Assembly: GCA_910586255.1 (NCBI GenBank)
Contig: CAJUHR010000028.1
Location: 1-64,000 of the forward strand
Length of the DNA: 64,000 nucleotides
Source: an uncultured Lachnospiraceae bacterium
GTDB lineage: Bacteria; Bacillota; Clostridia; Lachnospirales; Lachnospiraceae
Direction: 5' to 3'
Part shown: positions 25,375 through 33,130 of the stretch, piece after piece
Layout: each line of letters starts with the position of its first letter
How positions within the stretch are numbered: position 1 is the stretch's first letter
Translations under genes and position numbers: made by a program
Notes under the pieces: model-generated
Database searches by the model: none
Seen by the model: the letters and a program-made list of their open reading frames with translations, nothing else
Told to the model about the DNA's origin: nothing

Positions 25375-26586
25375 ATGCTGATAGAGAATATGAAGATGGC
25401 ATTTTCTGCCATTCGCGCCAACAAGATGCGTTCCTTTCTTACGATGCTGGGAATCATCATCGGAATCGGTTCGGTGATTTCCATTGTGTCCATCGGCGAT
25501 ACTATGCGGAGCATGTTTGAGGGGCTGTACCGGGAAATCGGAGTGACCCAGGCATTTCTCTACATTGGATATTGGGTGGATGACGTGCGGCAGAGCGATT
25601 ATTTCACTCTGGATGAGATAGAGCGGGTTAAAGAGGTGTTTGGTGATGAGCTTGCCTACATTGACAGCAATGCCCATGTGTCCGCTGATGCCATTTGCGG
25701 ACGGACCACGGTAAAGTTCAGCTTTGACGGGATCGATTATAATTATCAGGAGGTACAGCCGGTGGATATGGTGTATGGCCGGTATCTCAATGAGGGCGAT
25801 ATCCTGGGACGGCGGAAAAATGTGGTGATGGACACCACCAGCGCCATGAATCTGTTTGGCGTGGAAAATGCGGTGGGAAAGACTTTCCGCACCACTCTTT
25901 ACGGGACTACAGAAGAGTACACGGTGGTGGGAATTTACCGGAAAAAGATAAGCCCGATTCAGGCTATGATGATGGGAGCCAACACCGAAGGAGGAGAGGC
26001 ATTTATCCCTTATACGATTCTCACCTGGCCCAATGATTATTTTTATGCTCTGCGGCTTTTTGCCAGAGATGAGGATAAGATGGATGAGCTGTACAATAAT
26101 ATAAAGGCCTACGTGGCCAAAAGCAAAGACAGGACACCGGAGGACTTCCGTCTCAACAGCGCCAAGGACGAGATGGGCCAGATGGACAGCATGATGGGCG
26201 GCCTGGCAGCGGCAGTGGGGGGAATTGCGGCAATCTCCCTGCTGGTGGGCGGCATTGGCATCATGAACATCATGCTGGTATCGGTGACGGAGCGCACCCG
26301 GGAGATTGGTATCCGCAAAAGCTTAGGGGCCAGAACCCGTGATATCATGATTCAGTTTTTGACGGAATCGGCCATACTGTCGGCCTGCGGAGGGATCGTG
26401 GGAATCTTGCTTGGAGGCGGATTGGTGATGATCGGAGGCGCTCTTTTGGGAGTGCAGGCGATCGTAAAGCCGGCAGTGGTGCTTATGGCAGTAGGATTCT
26501 CGGCCATGGTGGGAATCTTTTTCGGCATGTATCCGGCATCGAAGGCGGCCAAGAAGGATCCGATCGAGGCGCTGAGGTATGAGTAG
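25375..26586 (+). CDS. MacB-like permease, copy 2
   Basis: This copy also has 403 residues and aligns with copy 1 without gaps in the parts I compared. Differences cluster in the extracytoplasmic domain (for example HVSADAICGRTTVKFSFDG against YTSADAVCARTTVKFSYQG). The four membrane segments and the REIGIRKSLGARTRDIM motif are nearly identical. GGAGGAAAGAGATT precedes ATG 25375, 54 bp after copy 1. Divergence mainly outside the membrane suggests either subunit specialisation in one complex or two alternative substrates. Confidence 0.9.
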   Translation: MLIENMKMAFSAIRANKMRSFLTMLGIIIGIGSVISIVSIGDTMRSMFEGLYREIGVTQAFLYIGYWVDDVRQSDYFTLDEIERVKEVFGDELAYIDSNAHVSADAICGRTTVKFSFDGIDYNYQEVQPVDMVYGRYLNEGDILGRRKNVVMDTTSAMNLFGVENAVGKTFRTTLYGTTEEYTVVGIYRKKISPIQAMMMGANTEGGEAFIPYTILTWPNDYFYALRLFARDEDKMDELYNNIKAYVAKSKDRTPEDFRLNSAKDEMGQMDSMMGGLAAAVGGIAAISLLVGGIGIMNIMLVSVTERTREIGIRKSLGARTRDIMIQFLTESAILSACGGIVGILLGGGLVMIGGALLGVQAIVKPAVVLMAVGFSAMVGIFFGMYPASKAAKKDPIEALRYE

Positions 26587-26684
26587 GGAGGAAATGTGAG
26601 GAGGGAAAACAAAAGCTACTGTTTAAGGGGCCGGAAATGGTTACACATTGGGTAACGAGTGAAACACGATTTCTGAAAAACCCC

Positions 26685-26713
26685 TTGACATTTCCCGCCT
26701 GAAATAGTATATT
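26685..26713 (+). promoter_or_regulatory. infC operon promoter
   Basis: TTGACA (26685-26690) and TATATT (26708-26713) have a 17-bp spacer. The leader from about 26720 to 26929 precedes infC. Confidence 0.85.
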
Positions 26714-26719
26714 TATGAA

Positions 26720-26879
26720 GGTTGCAAGCGCAACAGACAGGAAAGTAGGTATCCACCTCACCTCGGCACGAGTAAGTGACCCAGGTTCATAGCTGAGAAA
26801 CACAGGCAGACAGCATGGTGTTTGTGTGTCTAAAGTGGTTTTTAGAGGGTGGATAGAGTTATTTCTATCTACTTTTTTT
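26720..26879 (+). promoter_or_regulatory. infC-rpmI-rplT leader with attenuator
   Basis: This leader of about 160 nt ends in a terminator: GTGGATAGA (26849-26857) pairs with TCTATCTAC (26864-26872), followed by seven T. Upstream stretches such as GTTGCAAGCGCAAC and GTAGGTATCCACCTC can form other stems. In other Firmicutes the same operon is controlled by L20 binding its leader and causing early termination. By position and shape this is probably such an autoregulatory leader; the match to the known L20 leader family was not tested. Confidence 0.65.
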
Positions 26880-26929
26880 GTGCAGAAAAGCAGATCATGT
26901 TTTATCTTAAAAAATGGAGGTGTACGACA

Positions 26930-27436
26930 ATTAGCGAGTTAATGATTAACGAACAGATCAGAGATAAGGAAGTTCGGTTGATTGGCGAGGATGGGCAACA
27001 GCTGGGAATCATGTCTGCGAAGGAGGCATACAAGCTGGCTCTGGAGGCGGAGTTGGATCTGGTCAAGATTGCCCCGATGGCGAAGCCGCCGGTTTGTAAG
27101 ATTATCGATTACGGCAAGTATCGTTATGAGCTGGCGAGAAAAGAAAAGGAAGCCAAGAAAAAGCAGAAGGTGATCGAGGTCAAGGAAGTCCGGCTGTCTC
27201 CCAACATTGACACCAACGATTTAAACACCAAGATGAGTGCCGCCCGCAAGTTTTTGGAAAAGGGCGATAAGGTGAAGGTGACTCTTCGTTTCCGCGGCCG
27301 GGAGATGGCGCACATGTCCAAGTCCAGATATATTCTGGATGACTTTGCGGAAAATCTGAAGGATATTGCGGTTGTCGATAAGCCTTCCAAGGTTGAGGGA
27401 AGAAGCATGGTCATGTTTTTATCTGCGAAAAAGTAA
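26930..27436 (+). CDS. infC: Translation initiation factor IF-3, AUU start
   Basis: IF-3 binds the 30S subunit, blocks joining with 50S and checks the initiator tRNA. The 168 residues include NEQIRDKEVRLIG, ELDLVKIAPMAKPPVCKIID and the C-terminal domain KVTLRFRGREMAHMSKSR. No ATG or GTG lies in a suitable place. ATT at 26930 sits 7 nt after a strong GGAGGTG, and infC is known to use AUU in other bacteria so that IF-3 can limit its own synthesis by rejecting the non-standard codon. The predicted family length supports this start. Confidence 0.93.
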   Translation: MSELMINEQIRDKEVRLIGEDGQQLGIMSAKEAYKLALEAELDLVKIAPMAKPPVCKIIDYGKYRYELARKEKEAKKKQKVIEVKEVRLSPNIDTNDLNTKMSAARKFLEKGDKVKVTLRFRGREMAHMSKSRYILDDFAENLKDIAVVDKPSKVEGRSMVMFLSAKK

Positions 27437-27466
27437 AGGAAAAGCGAAGATTAAGGAGGAAATATT

Positions 27467-27664
27467 ATGCCTAAGTTAAAGACAAGCAGAGCGGCTGCGA
27501 AGCGTTTTAAAAAGACCGGTACTGGCAAGCTGGTAAGAAGTAAAGCATATAAGTCCCACATTTTGACGAAGAAGTCCACCAAAAGAAAAAGAAATCTTCG
27601 TAAGGATATTGTTACGGATGCTACCAATGCAAAAGTGATGAAGAAGATTTTGCCGTACCTGTAA
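27467..27664 (+). CDS. rpmI: Ribosomal protein L35
   Basis: The basic 65-residue protein (MPKLKTSRAAAKRFKKTGTG, then KSHILTKKSTKRKRNLRK) is the large-subunit protein bL35. GGAGG precedes the ATG. It lies between infC and rplT in the conserved order, 30 bp after infC. Confidence 0.97.
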   Translation: MPKLKTSRAAAKRFKKTGTGKLVRSKAYKSHILTKKSTKRKRNLRKDIVTDATNAKVMKKILPYL

Positions 27665-27690
27665 GACTGTGAGAGAAGGAGGAAAAACCG

Positions 27691-28047
27691 ATGGCAAGAA
27701 TTAAAGGCGGTATGAACGCGAGAAAGAAGCATAACAGAGTCCTGAAGCTGGCAAAAGGCTACAGAGGCGCCCGTTCCAAACAGTATAGAATTGCAAAGCA
27801 GTCCGTGATGAGAGCTCTCACCAGCTCCTATGCAGGACGGAAGCAGAGAAAGAGACAGTTCCGTCAGCTGTGGATCGCCCGGATCAACGCGGCGGCCAGA
27901 ATCAATGGCCTGTCCTATAGCAAGTTCATGTACGGACTGAAACTGGCCGGTGTGGAGATGAACCGGAAGGTTCTTTCCGATATGGCTATTAACGATGCAG
28001 AGGGCTTTGCAAAGCTGGCCGAGCTGGCCAAGAGCAAAGTGGCGTAA
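27691..28047 (+). CDS. rplT: Ribosomal protein L20
   Basis: The 118-residue protein (MARIKGGMNARKKHNRVLKL, RKRQFRQLWIARINAAAR) is bL20, which binds 23S rRNA early in assembly of the large subunit. In Firmicutes L20 also represses its own operon through the infC leader, which fits the attenuator seen at 26849-26879. A terminator follows at 28075. Confidence 0.97.
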   Translation: MARIKGGMNARKKHNRVLKLAKGYRGARSKQYRIAKQSVMRALTSSYAGRKQRKRQFRQLWIARINAAARINGLSYSKFMYGLKLAGVEMNRKVLSDMAINDAEGFAKLAELAKSKVA

Positions 28048-28074
28048 GAAAGCAGGTATAAGGGTAAGGATAGT

Positions 28075-28108
28075 AAGCGCTGCCAAAAGGTGGCGCTTTC
28101 GTTTTTTT
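28075..28108 (+). terminator. Terminator after rplT
   Basis: AAGCGCTGCC (28075-28084) pairs with GGTGGCGCTT (28089-28098) over a four-A loop, followed by TCG and seven T. It separates the ribosomal operon from the ABC-F gene, whose expression may depend on readthrough, since no separate promoter is clear in the 13 bp that remain. Confidence 0.85.
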
Positions 28109-28120
28109 CAGGAGGTTTTT

Positions 28121-30148
28121 ATGCTGTATCAGATTATAGACGGAACTTTGTCCTTAGGGGGGCATCTGGTTTTTTCGCATCTGAATTTTGAACTGCGGGG
28201 GAAAGAAAAGGTGGCCCTGACAGGGCGCAACGGCGCGGGAAAGACCAGTCTGCTGCGGTTGATTGCAGGGGAATTGTCTCTGGACAGAGATGATCACAGA
28301 GAGGGACCGGGAATCCGGATGTCCAGGCAGCTGACCATAGGAATGCTGCGTCAGCAGGCTTTTGAGGATATGGACAGTACTGTGGAGCAGGAGATTTTAA
28401 AAAATATTCCGTCAACGGAACCCTATGACAGAGAGCGTTTTGATTATGAGAGAGAGTATGACATTCTTTTTACGGGCCTGGGCTTTGCCAGGGAGGATAA
28501 AAGGAGATGTCTGAGAGAATTTTCCGGCGGACAGCAGACAAGGATCGCATTGCTTTGCCTTCTTTTGCAGAGACCGGATATTCTTCTTCTGGATGAGCCC
28601 ACCAATCATCTGGATATGGAGGCAGCCCAGTGGCTGGAGGGATATTTGCGCCGGTATGACCGGGCGGCGATTGTGGTCTCCCATGACCGTTTTTTCCTGG
28701 ATCAGGTGGCGGAGGCGGTTTGGGAGCTGGAAGGAGGCAGGATAACCCGCTATCCGGGAAATTATACCGCTTACCGGCAGGAAAAGAGAAAGCGGGCACA
28801 GCTTGGGCAAAAGGCCTGGGAAAGGCAGCGGCAGGAGATTCATCGCCTGGAGCAGGTGATTGAGCGGTTTAAGCATAAGCCCACAAAGGCTTCCTTTGCC
28901 AGGGCAAAGAAAAAGCAGCTGGAGCGGATGGAAAGGGTGGAGCTTCCCCCTAAGGAGGAGGCCCATCTGTTTATGGGAGAGATTACCCCGGCCGTTCCAG
29001 GAAGTAAGCTGATTTATGAGGCGGAGCATTTAAAGCCGGGGTATGACAGGCCTCTTTTGGAGCTGTCCCTGCGGATTCGCCGAGGACAGAAAATCGGGCT
29101 TTTGGGGCCTAACGGCGGGGGAAAGAGCACCTTTTTAAAGACGGTTGTGGGGCAAATACCGGCTCTTGCGGGGAAGGGAAGGCTGGGAAATCAGATCACC
29201 ATCGGATATTTCGACCAACATTCGGCCGGGATTCGGTCGGAAAAAAGTGTGCTGGAGCATTTTAAAGAGCGTTTTCCGGCATTGACGGACAAGGAGGCCC
29301 GGTCTGTTTTGGGGGCTTATCTCTTTCGGGGGCGGGAAGTGTCCCGGCGGGTCAGTGATTTGTCCGGCGGGGAGAAGGCCCGTCTTGTGCTGGCAGAGCT
29401 TTTGGAGAGTAGGCCCAATTTTCTTGTGCTGGATGAGCCTACCAACCATATGGATATCCCGGCTAAGGAAACGTTAGAGTCGGCCTTTCGCGCCTACACG
29501 GGAACAATTTTGTTTGTGTCCCATGACCGGTACTTTATCCGGCAGGTGGCCCGGAGCGTGCTGATTTTTGAGAATGGACAGGCATTTTATTATCCCTTTG
29601 GCTATGAGCATTATCTGGAGAGAATGGCCAGGGGAGGAGACGGACGCGGGATGGCAGCCCGGATTCAGGCAGAGGATCAGGCACTGGTTGATTCTCTGCG
29701 AGCCGTTCCTAAGGCAGAACGCCATCGTTTGCGTGAGATTTCCACGGAGGAGGCTTATGAGGACTGGAGGCTTCGTCCGGTGAGGGAGAGGATGGAGGAA
29801 GCTGGGGAAAGGCTTGAGAGGTTGATAAAGAAGAGGGAAGGGCTGCTTGCAGAATGGATGGCAGGTCGGGAGTTCTGGGAGGGGGAAGAAGAGCAAGGAC
29901 AAGATGAGGCAGGGGAGGCAGAGAAAGGACGAGATGGAGTGGGGGAGGCAGAGAAAGGACAAGATGAGGCAGGGGGAGATATAAGTCATGAAAGGAAAGG
30001 CAGGAGGGAGGAGTATGAAGAAGTGGCAGATAAGGTGGAAAAGGCGTGGAGGCAGTGGCATGAGGCTTGTGTGGAGTGGGGAGATGTTTGGACGGAAGTG
30101 AATTTTGGAGGGGAGATTTCGGGGCTTTCCCGCCCAGAGGGCTGCTAA
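28121..30148 (+). CDS. ABC-F family ATPase
   Basis: The 675-residue protein has two ATPase domains and no membrane segment. Domain 1 has LTGRNGAGKTSLL (about residue 36), EFSGGQQTR (about 133) and LLLDEPTNHLDME. Domain 2 has LLGPNGGGKST (about 328), DLSGGEKAR (about 414) and VLDEPTNHMDIP. Between them is a charged linker (GQKAWERQRQEIHRLEQVIE) that in ABC-F proteins reaches into the ribosome. The tail includes imperfect 12-residue repeats (GQDEAGEAEKGR; DNA about 29893-29973). Such proteins rescue stalled ribosomes or protect them from antibiotics; which applies here is unknown. ATG 28121 follows AGGAGG. Confidence 0.9.
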   Translation: MLYQIIDGTLSLGGHLVFSHLNFELRGKEKVALTGRNGAGKTSLLRLIAGELSLDRDDHREGPGIRMSRQLTIGMLRQQAFEDMDSTVEQEILKNIPSTEPYDRERFDYEREYDILFTGLGFAREDKRRCLREFSGGQQTRIALLCLLLQRPDILLLDEPTNHLDMEAAQWLEGYLRRYDRAAIVVSHDRFFLDQVAEAVWELEGGRITRYPGNYTAYRQEKRKRAQLGQKAWERQRQEIHRLEQVIERFKHKPTKASFARAKKKQLERMERVELPPKEEAHLFMGEITPAVPGSKLIYEAEHLKPGYDRPLLELSLRIRRGQKIGLLGPNGGGKSTFLKTVVGQIPALAGKGRLGNQITIGYFDQHSAGIRSEKSVLEHFKERFPALTDKEARSVLGAYLFRGREVSRRVSDLSGGEKARLVLAELLESRPNFLVLDEPTNHMDIPAKETLESAFRAYTGTILFVSHDRYFIRQVARSVLIFENGQAFYYPFGYEHYLERMARGGDGRGMAARIQAEDQALVDSLRAVPKAERHRLREISTEEAYEDWRLRPVRERMEEAGERLERLIKKREGLLAEWMAGREFWEGEEEQGQDEAGEAEKGRDGVGEAEKGQDEAGGDISHERKGRREEYEEVADKVEKAWRQWHEACVEWGDVWTEVNFGGEISGLSRPEGC

Positions 30149-30230
30149 GTATGGCTTTCATGTCGGCCCTGACCTCCTGCCTTTTATGGAATGCTTATTG
30201 CAAGTTTTTGTTTCCAATATCGGCAAATAT

Positions 30231-30259
30231 TTGACTTATTACATTTTAACGTGTATAGT
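30231..30259 (+). promoter_or_regulatory. Promoter of the small ORF and Uma2 gene
   Basis: TTGACT (30231-30236) and TATAGT (30254-30259) are 17 bp apart. The predicted transcript starts about at the small ORF start (30271), leaving almost no leader. Confidence 0.7.
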
Positions 30260-30270
30260 ATCCGTATGAC

Positions 30271-30441
30271 ATGGAGATTGCGGGAGCACAAAGTGCGGAG
30301 CAATCCGGTATCAGAGAGGTTAAAAGACCTTTTGACCCCAACATCATGATTTCAGAAAAAGAGCTTTTGGACATTGCAAAAGCCTTAAACCGTACTTTTA
30401 AGGCACGATTTATCATGAAGGATACACAAGAAGCCATTTGA
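30271..30441 (+). CDS. Unrecognised 56-residue protein encoded by a dispersed repeat
   Basis: The frame runs ATG 30271 to TGA 30439-30441. The product begins MEIAGAQSAEQSGIREVKRP and continues FDPNIMISEKELLDIAKALN, then a basic C-terminal part. I do not recognise it. Residues 6-25 are nearly repeated in a truncated frame at 14312-14392, with 60 of 62 bases identical, so part of this gene belongs to a repeat family. It lies 28 bp before a Uma2 nuclease gene, behind one promoter, which suggests a two-gene unit. With no clear ribosome binding site, translation may be leaderless or the frame may be incidental. Confidence 0.45.
   Translation: MEIAGAQSAEQSGIREVKRPFDPNIMISEKELLDIAKALNRTFKARFIMKDTQEAI
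30287..30348 (+). repeat. 62-bp dispersed repeat, second copy at 14325-14386
   Basis: The two copies differ at two positions only. The 14325 copy carries a perfect GGGGTCAAAAG / CTTTTGACCCC inverted repeat; here two changes (GAGGTTAAAAG) weaken it. Both copies lie just after a promoter-like sequence. Confidence 0.8.
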
Positions 30442-30469
30442 ATTATTCACCTCCAGAAAGGAGAATCCT

Positions 30470-31027
30470 ATGTCAGAAGCTTTAGCCCATACAAACATTT
30501 ATACAGAAGAGGATTACTACAACCTGCCTGAGAACGTCAGAGCCGAATTGATAGACGGACAAATCTATTATATGGCAGCGCCCAGCAGGATACACCAGGA
30601 AATACTCATGTTTTTATCAAAAACCATTGCCAACTATATTGATTCCCAAAAAGGCTTCTGTAAAGTCTACCCGGCCCCTTTCGCCGTCAAACTGTTTTCA
30701 GACGATGACAGAAACGTGGTGGAACCAGACATCAGCGTGATCTGTGATTCCAATAAGCTGACGGACCGAGGCTGTACTGGCGCGCCAGACTGGATTGTAG
30801 AAATTGTATCTCCCAGCAATTCCAGCCATGACTATATCCGAAAGTTAAATCTATATGCTGACTCCGGAGTGAGGGAGTACTGGATTGTAAACCCTATAAA
30901 GAAAACAATATTCGTCTATCACCTGGAAGAAACCAAATTTGAAGCTGACTCTTACACCTTCCAGAACAAGATTAAGGTCAACATCTATGATGATCTATGG
31001 ATTGACTTTACAGGGCTTGAGGTGTGA
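30470..31027 (+). CDS. Uma2-family PD-(D/E)XK nuclease-like protein
   Basis: The 185-residue protein fits the Uma2 (DUF820) family: TEEDYYNLPENVRAELIDGQ with the conserved Glu (about residue 24), then VVEPDISVICDSNKLTDRG (about 83-101) with the catalytic Asp, and PDWIVEIVSPSNSSHDYIRK (about 106-125) with the E-x-V strand. The family has the restriction-endonuclease fold, but a biological role is not settled; many copies occur in cyanobacteria and Firmicutes. AGAAAGGAG precedes ATG 30470. It shares a promoter with the 56-residue ORF. Confidence 0.85.
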   Translation: MSEALAHTNIYTEEDYYNLPENVRAELIDGQIYYMAAPSRIHQEILMFLSKTIANYIDSQKGFCKVYPAPFAVKLFSDDDRNVVEPDISVICDSNKLTDRGCTGAPDWIVEIVSPSNSSHDYIRKLNLYADSGVREYWIVNPIKKTIFVYHLEETKFEADSYTFQNKIKVNIYDDLWIDFTGLEV

Positions 31028-31030
31028 CAC

Positions 31031-31072
31031 GTTACGGTTCACATAAGTTCACAGCAGCCTGTGAACAGTAAC
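31031..31072. repeat. Dispersed inverted repeat, copy 2
   Basis: GTTACGGTTCACA (31031-31043) and TGTGAACAGTAAC (31060-31072) are inverted with one mismatch; inside, GTTCACAG (31047-31054) and CTGTGAAC (31059-31066) are a perfect pair. Related copies lie at 14056-14069 (one arm) and 62435-62467. It has no T-run, so it is not a plain terminator. Confidence 0.65.
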
Positions 31073-31113
31073 ACAGTACCACCACAAAGCCACTTCTTCC
31101 AGTTAAAAAACAG

Positions 31114-31218
31114 TTGAAAATTAAGTACCTATATGGTATTATTTGAACATTAGGCGAAGTTCCGACATACATGCGTAAGCGCGAAGGTGCAACCCGGAGT
31201 GGAATTGCACCATTTTTT
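31114..31218 (+). promoter_or_regulatory. Oligopeptide operon promoter and attenuator leader
   Basis: TTGAAA (31114-31119) and TATTAT (31137-31142) are 17 bp apart. About 70 nt later GGTGCAA (31186-31192) pairs with TTGCACC (31205-31211), followed by ATTTTTT. The start codon of the first gene is 80 nt further on. AGTTCC (31158-31163) could pair with GGAATT (31201-31206) and break the terminator, so control by premature termination is possible. I do not recognise the leader class. Confidence 0.6.
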
Positions 31219-31297
31219 ATCATAGGGCAGATTGCTTTGTGGCAGGGGCTGTTCGGCGGATTGGCAGTATGAAGGAGAAAAAAGAGGAGGAAAGATT

Positions 31298-32989
31298 ATG
31301 AAGAAGAAATTAAGCCTGATTCTTGCAGCTTCCGTGGCGCTGGGGATGGTGCTGACCGGCTGCGGAGGTGGCGGCAATGAAAATCCCGGCAAAGCTTTGG
31401 GGGATACCGCGGCTGCGGCAGGAGAAAGCACGGAGGCGGCAGGAAATACCGGCGGGGAGACTTCCGGTGCGGATACCGCAGGCTTTATGATTGATGTGCT
31501 GAATGCGGATATTCAGACAGCAGATGTACACAAGACCAGTAAGGATTACACGGTTCCCACCAATATCTACGATCGTCTGGTGGAGATTGAGGTGGATGAC
31601 GCAGGCGCTTCCAAGATTGTTCCCAGCCTGGCTGAGAACTGGGAGATTTCCGGAGACGGACTGGAATATACCTTTCATCTGAGGCAGGGAGTGAAGTTCC
31701 AGAACGGAAATGACTTTACAGCGGAGGATGTGGCGTATACCTTTGAGCGTCTTTTGACTGTGGAGGGCGGTGTCAACACGGAGCTTTTGGATCAGGTTAA
31801 GGGAGCGGCAGAGCTGATTGACGGCAGTGCCGATACTTTGGAAGGCGTGGAAGTGGTGGATGACTATACGGTCAAGGTCACCTTAAAGGAGCCCTTTGCG
31901 GCATTTCTGTCATGTCTGACGGCGCCGGGCCTTTCCATCTATGATAGTGAGGCCACAGAGGTAGCCGGGGACCAGTTTGGCATGGATCCGGCGGTTACTG
32001 TGGGAACCGGTCCTTTTAGGTTCGCCGAATGGACCTTCAATGATCACCTGACTCTGGTGAGAAATGAGGATTACTGGAACGGCGCTGCCGGGCTTCCTGG
32101 TGTGGTGATCAAGATTATTCCCGATACGGAGACTCAAACCATGATGTTTGAGAGCGGGGAGCTGGATCTGATCGATCTGGATTTTGTGTCCGATGCGGCA
32201 GACCGTTTCCTGGCCACCTACCCGGACCAGATTGTTCAGGGTCCCCGGGTGGGAATCACCTACTTTACCATGAACTTTAATATTGAACCTTTCCAGGATG
32301 TAAAGGTCCGCAAGGCGGTGCAGATGGCTATTGACCGGCAGGCGATTCTGGATGCTCTGTACGGCGGCCGGGGACAGGTGGAGCATGGAATCTATCCTTA
32401 CGGGCTGATCGGATTTAATGACGGGCAGACTAAGATCAGCTATGACCCGGAGGGGGCAAAGGCACTTCTGGCAGAGGCAGGCTATAGTGACGGATTTACC
32501 ATGGAGCTGGCGGCGGATGCCTCAGCCTCCGATACGGTGACCATGGCTTTGGAGATTATTAAGGAGCAGCTGGCCGCCGTGGGAATCAATGCGGAGATCA
32601 AGAATTATGATGAGTCTACCTGGTTAGAGACCCGCAAAGCCGGAGAGCTGGGGTCCTTCATGTCCACCTGGACAGCCGATTTTAATGATCCGGAGAACTT
32701 TATCTACACCTTCTTCGGCAATGAGGAGAAGACAAGAATCCGTTCCATCAACTATCCGGATACGGCGGTAATGGCACGTGTCAGCGGGGCCAGAGGGATT
32801 GTCAATGAGGACGAGAGGCTGGCTGAGTATCAGGCTCTGGAGGAGAAGCTGATTCACGAGGACGCGGCGTGGGTTCCCATGTATTCCCGTATGCATCTGT
32901 GGGCTGTGAGCAAGCGGATAGAGAATTTTAAGCCGGTGTGGAGCGGAGTCAGCGACCGGAATTATTATGGAGTGTCTTTAAGTGAGTAG
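31298..32989 (+). CDS. Oligopeptide ABC transporter substrate-binding lipoprotein
   Basis: The 563-residue protein begins with a lipoprotein signal (MKKKLSLILAASVALGMVLT, Cys at residue 22 in LTGC). A Gly/Ala/Thr-rich linker follows, then a family 5 solute-binding domain: YDRLVEIEVDDAG, YTFHLRQGVKFQNGNDFTAE (about 123-142) and VGTGPFRFAEW. These are typical of OppA/DppA proteins that bind peptides or nickel outside the membrane. AGAGGAGGAAAGATT precedes ATG 31298. It is the first gene of a five-gene ABC operon. A hairpin behind it (33010-33043) may protect its mRNA end, allowing more of this subunit to be made. Confidence 0.92.
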   Translation: MKKKLSLILAASVALGMVLTGCGGGGNENPGKALGDTAAAAGESTEAAGNTGGETSGADTAGFMIDVLNADIQTADVHKTSKDYTVPTNIYDRLVEIEVDDAGASKIVPSLAENWEISGDGLEYTFHLRQGVKFQNGNDFTAEDVAYTFERLLTVEGGVNTELLDQVKGAAELIDGSADTLEGVEVVDDYTVKVTLKEPFAAFLSCLTAPGLSIYDSEATEVAGDQFGMDPAVTVGTGPFRFAEWTFNDHLTLVRNEDYWNGAAGLPGVVIKIIPDTETQTMMFESGELDLIDLDFVSDAADRFLATYPDQIVQGPRVGITYFTMNFNIEPFQDVKVRKAVQMAIDRQAILDALYGGRGQVEHGIYPYGLIGFNDGQTKISYDPEGAKALLAEAGYSDGFTMELAADASASDTVTMALEIIKEQLAAVGINAEIKNYDESTWLETRKAGELGSFMSTWTADFNDPENFIYTFFGNEEKTRIRSINYPDTAVMARVSGARGIVNEDERLAEYQALEEKLIHEDAAWVPMYSRMHLWAVSKRIENFKPVWSGVSDRNYYGVSLSE

Positions 32990-33009
32990 GAATAAGTAAA
33001 AGTCTGGTA

Positions 33010-33043
33010 CAGCGCCGCAGAAGCCTTTGCCTGTGCGGTGCTG
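33010..33043 (+). promoter_or_regulatory. Intercistronic hairpin after the binding protein gene
   Basis: CAGCGCCGCA (33010-33019) pairs with TGCGGTGCTG (33034-33043) with one wobble pair. Only TTTG follows, so it is a weak terminator or an mRNA-stabilising structure between the binding protein and permease genes. Confidence 0.55.
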
Positions 33044-33130
33044 TTTGCCTGTTTATCGCGGTATTGTCCAAATTTAAGCAATGCTGTATCAGTGCACTGG
33101 TCACTTTCCGTCTGAAAGGAGGAGCTTTTT

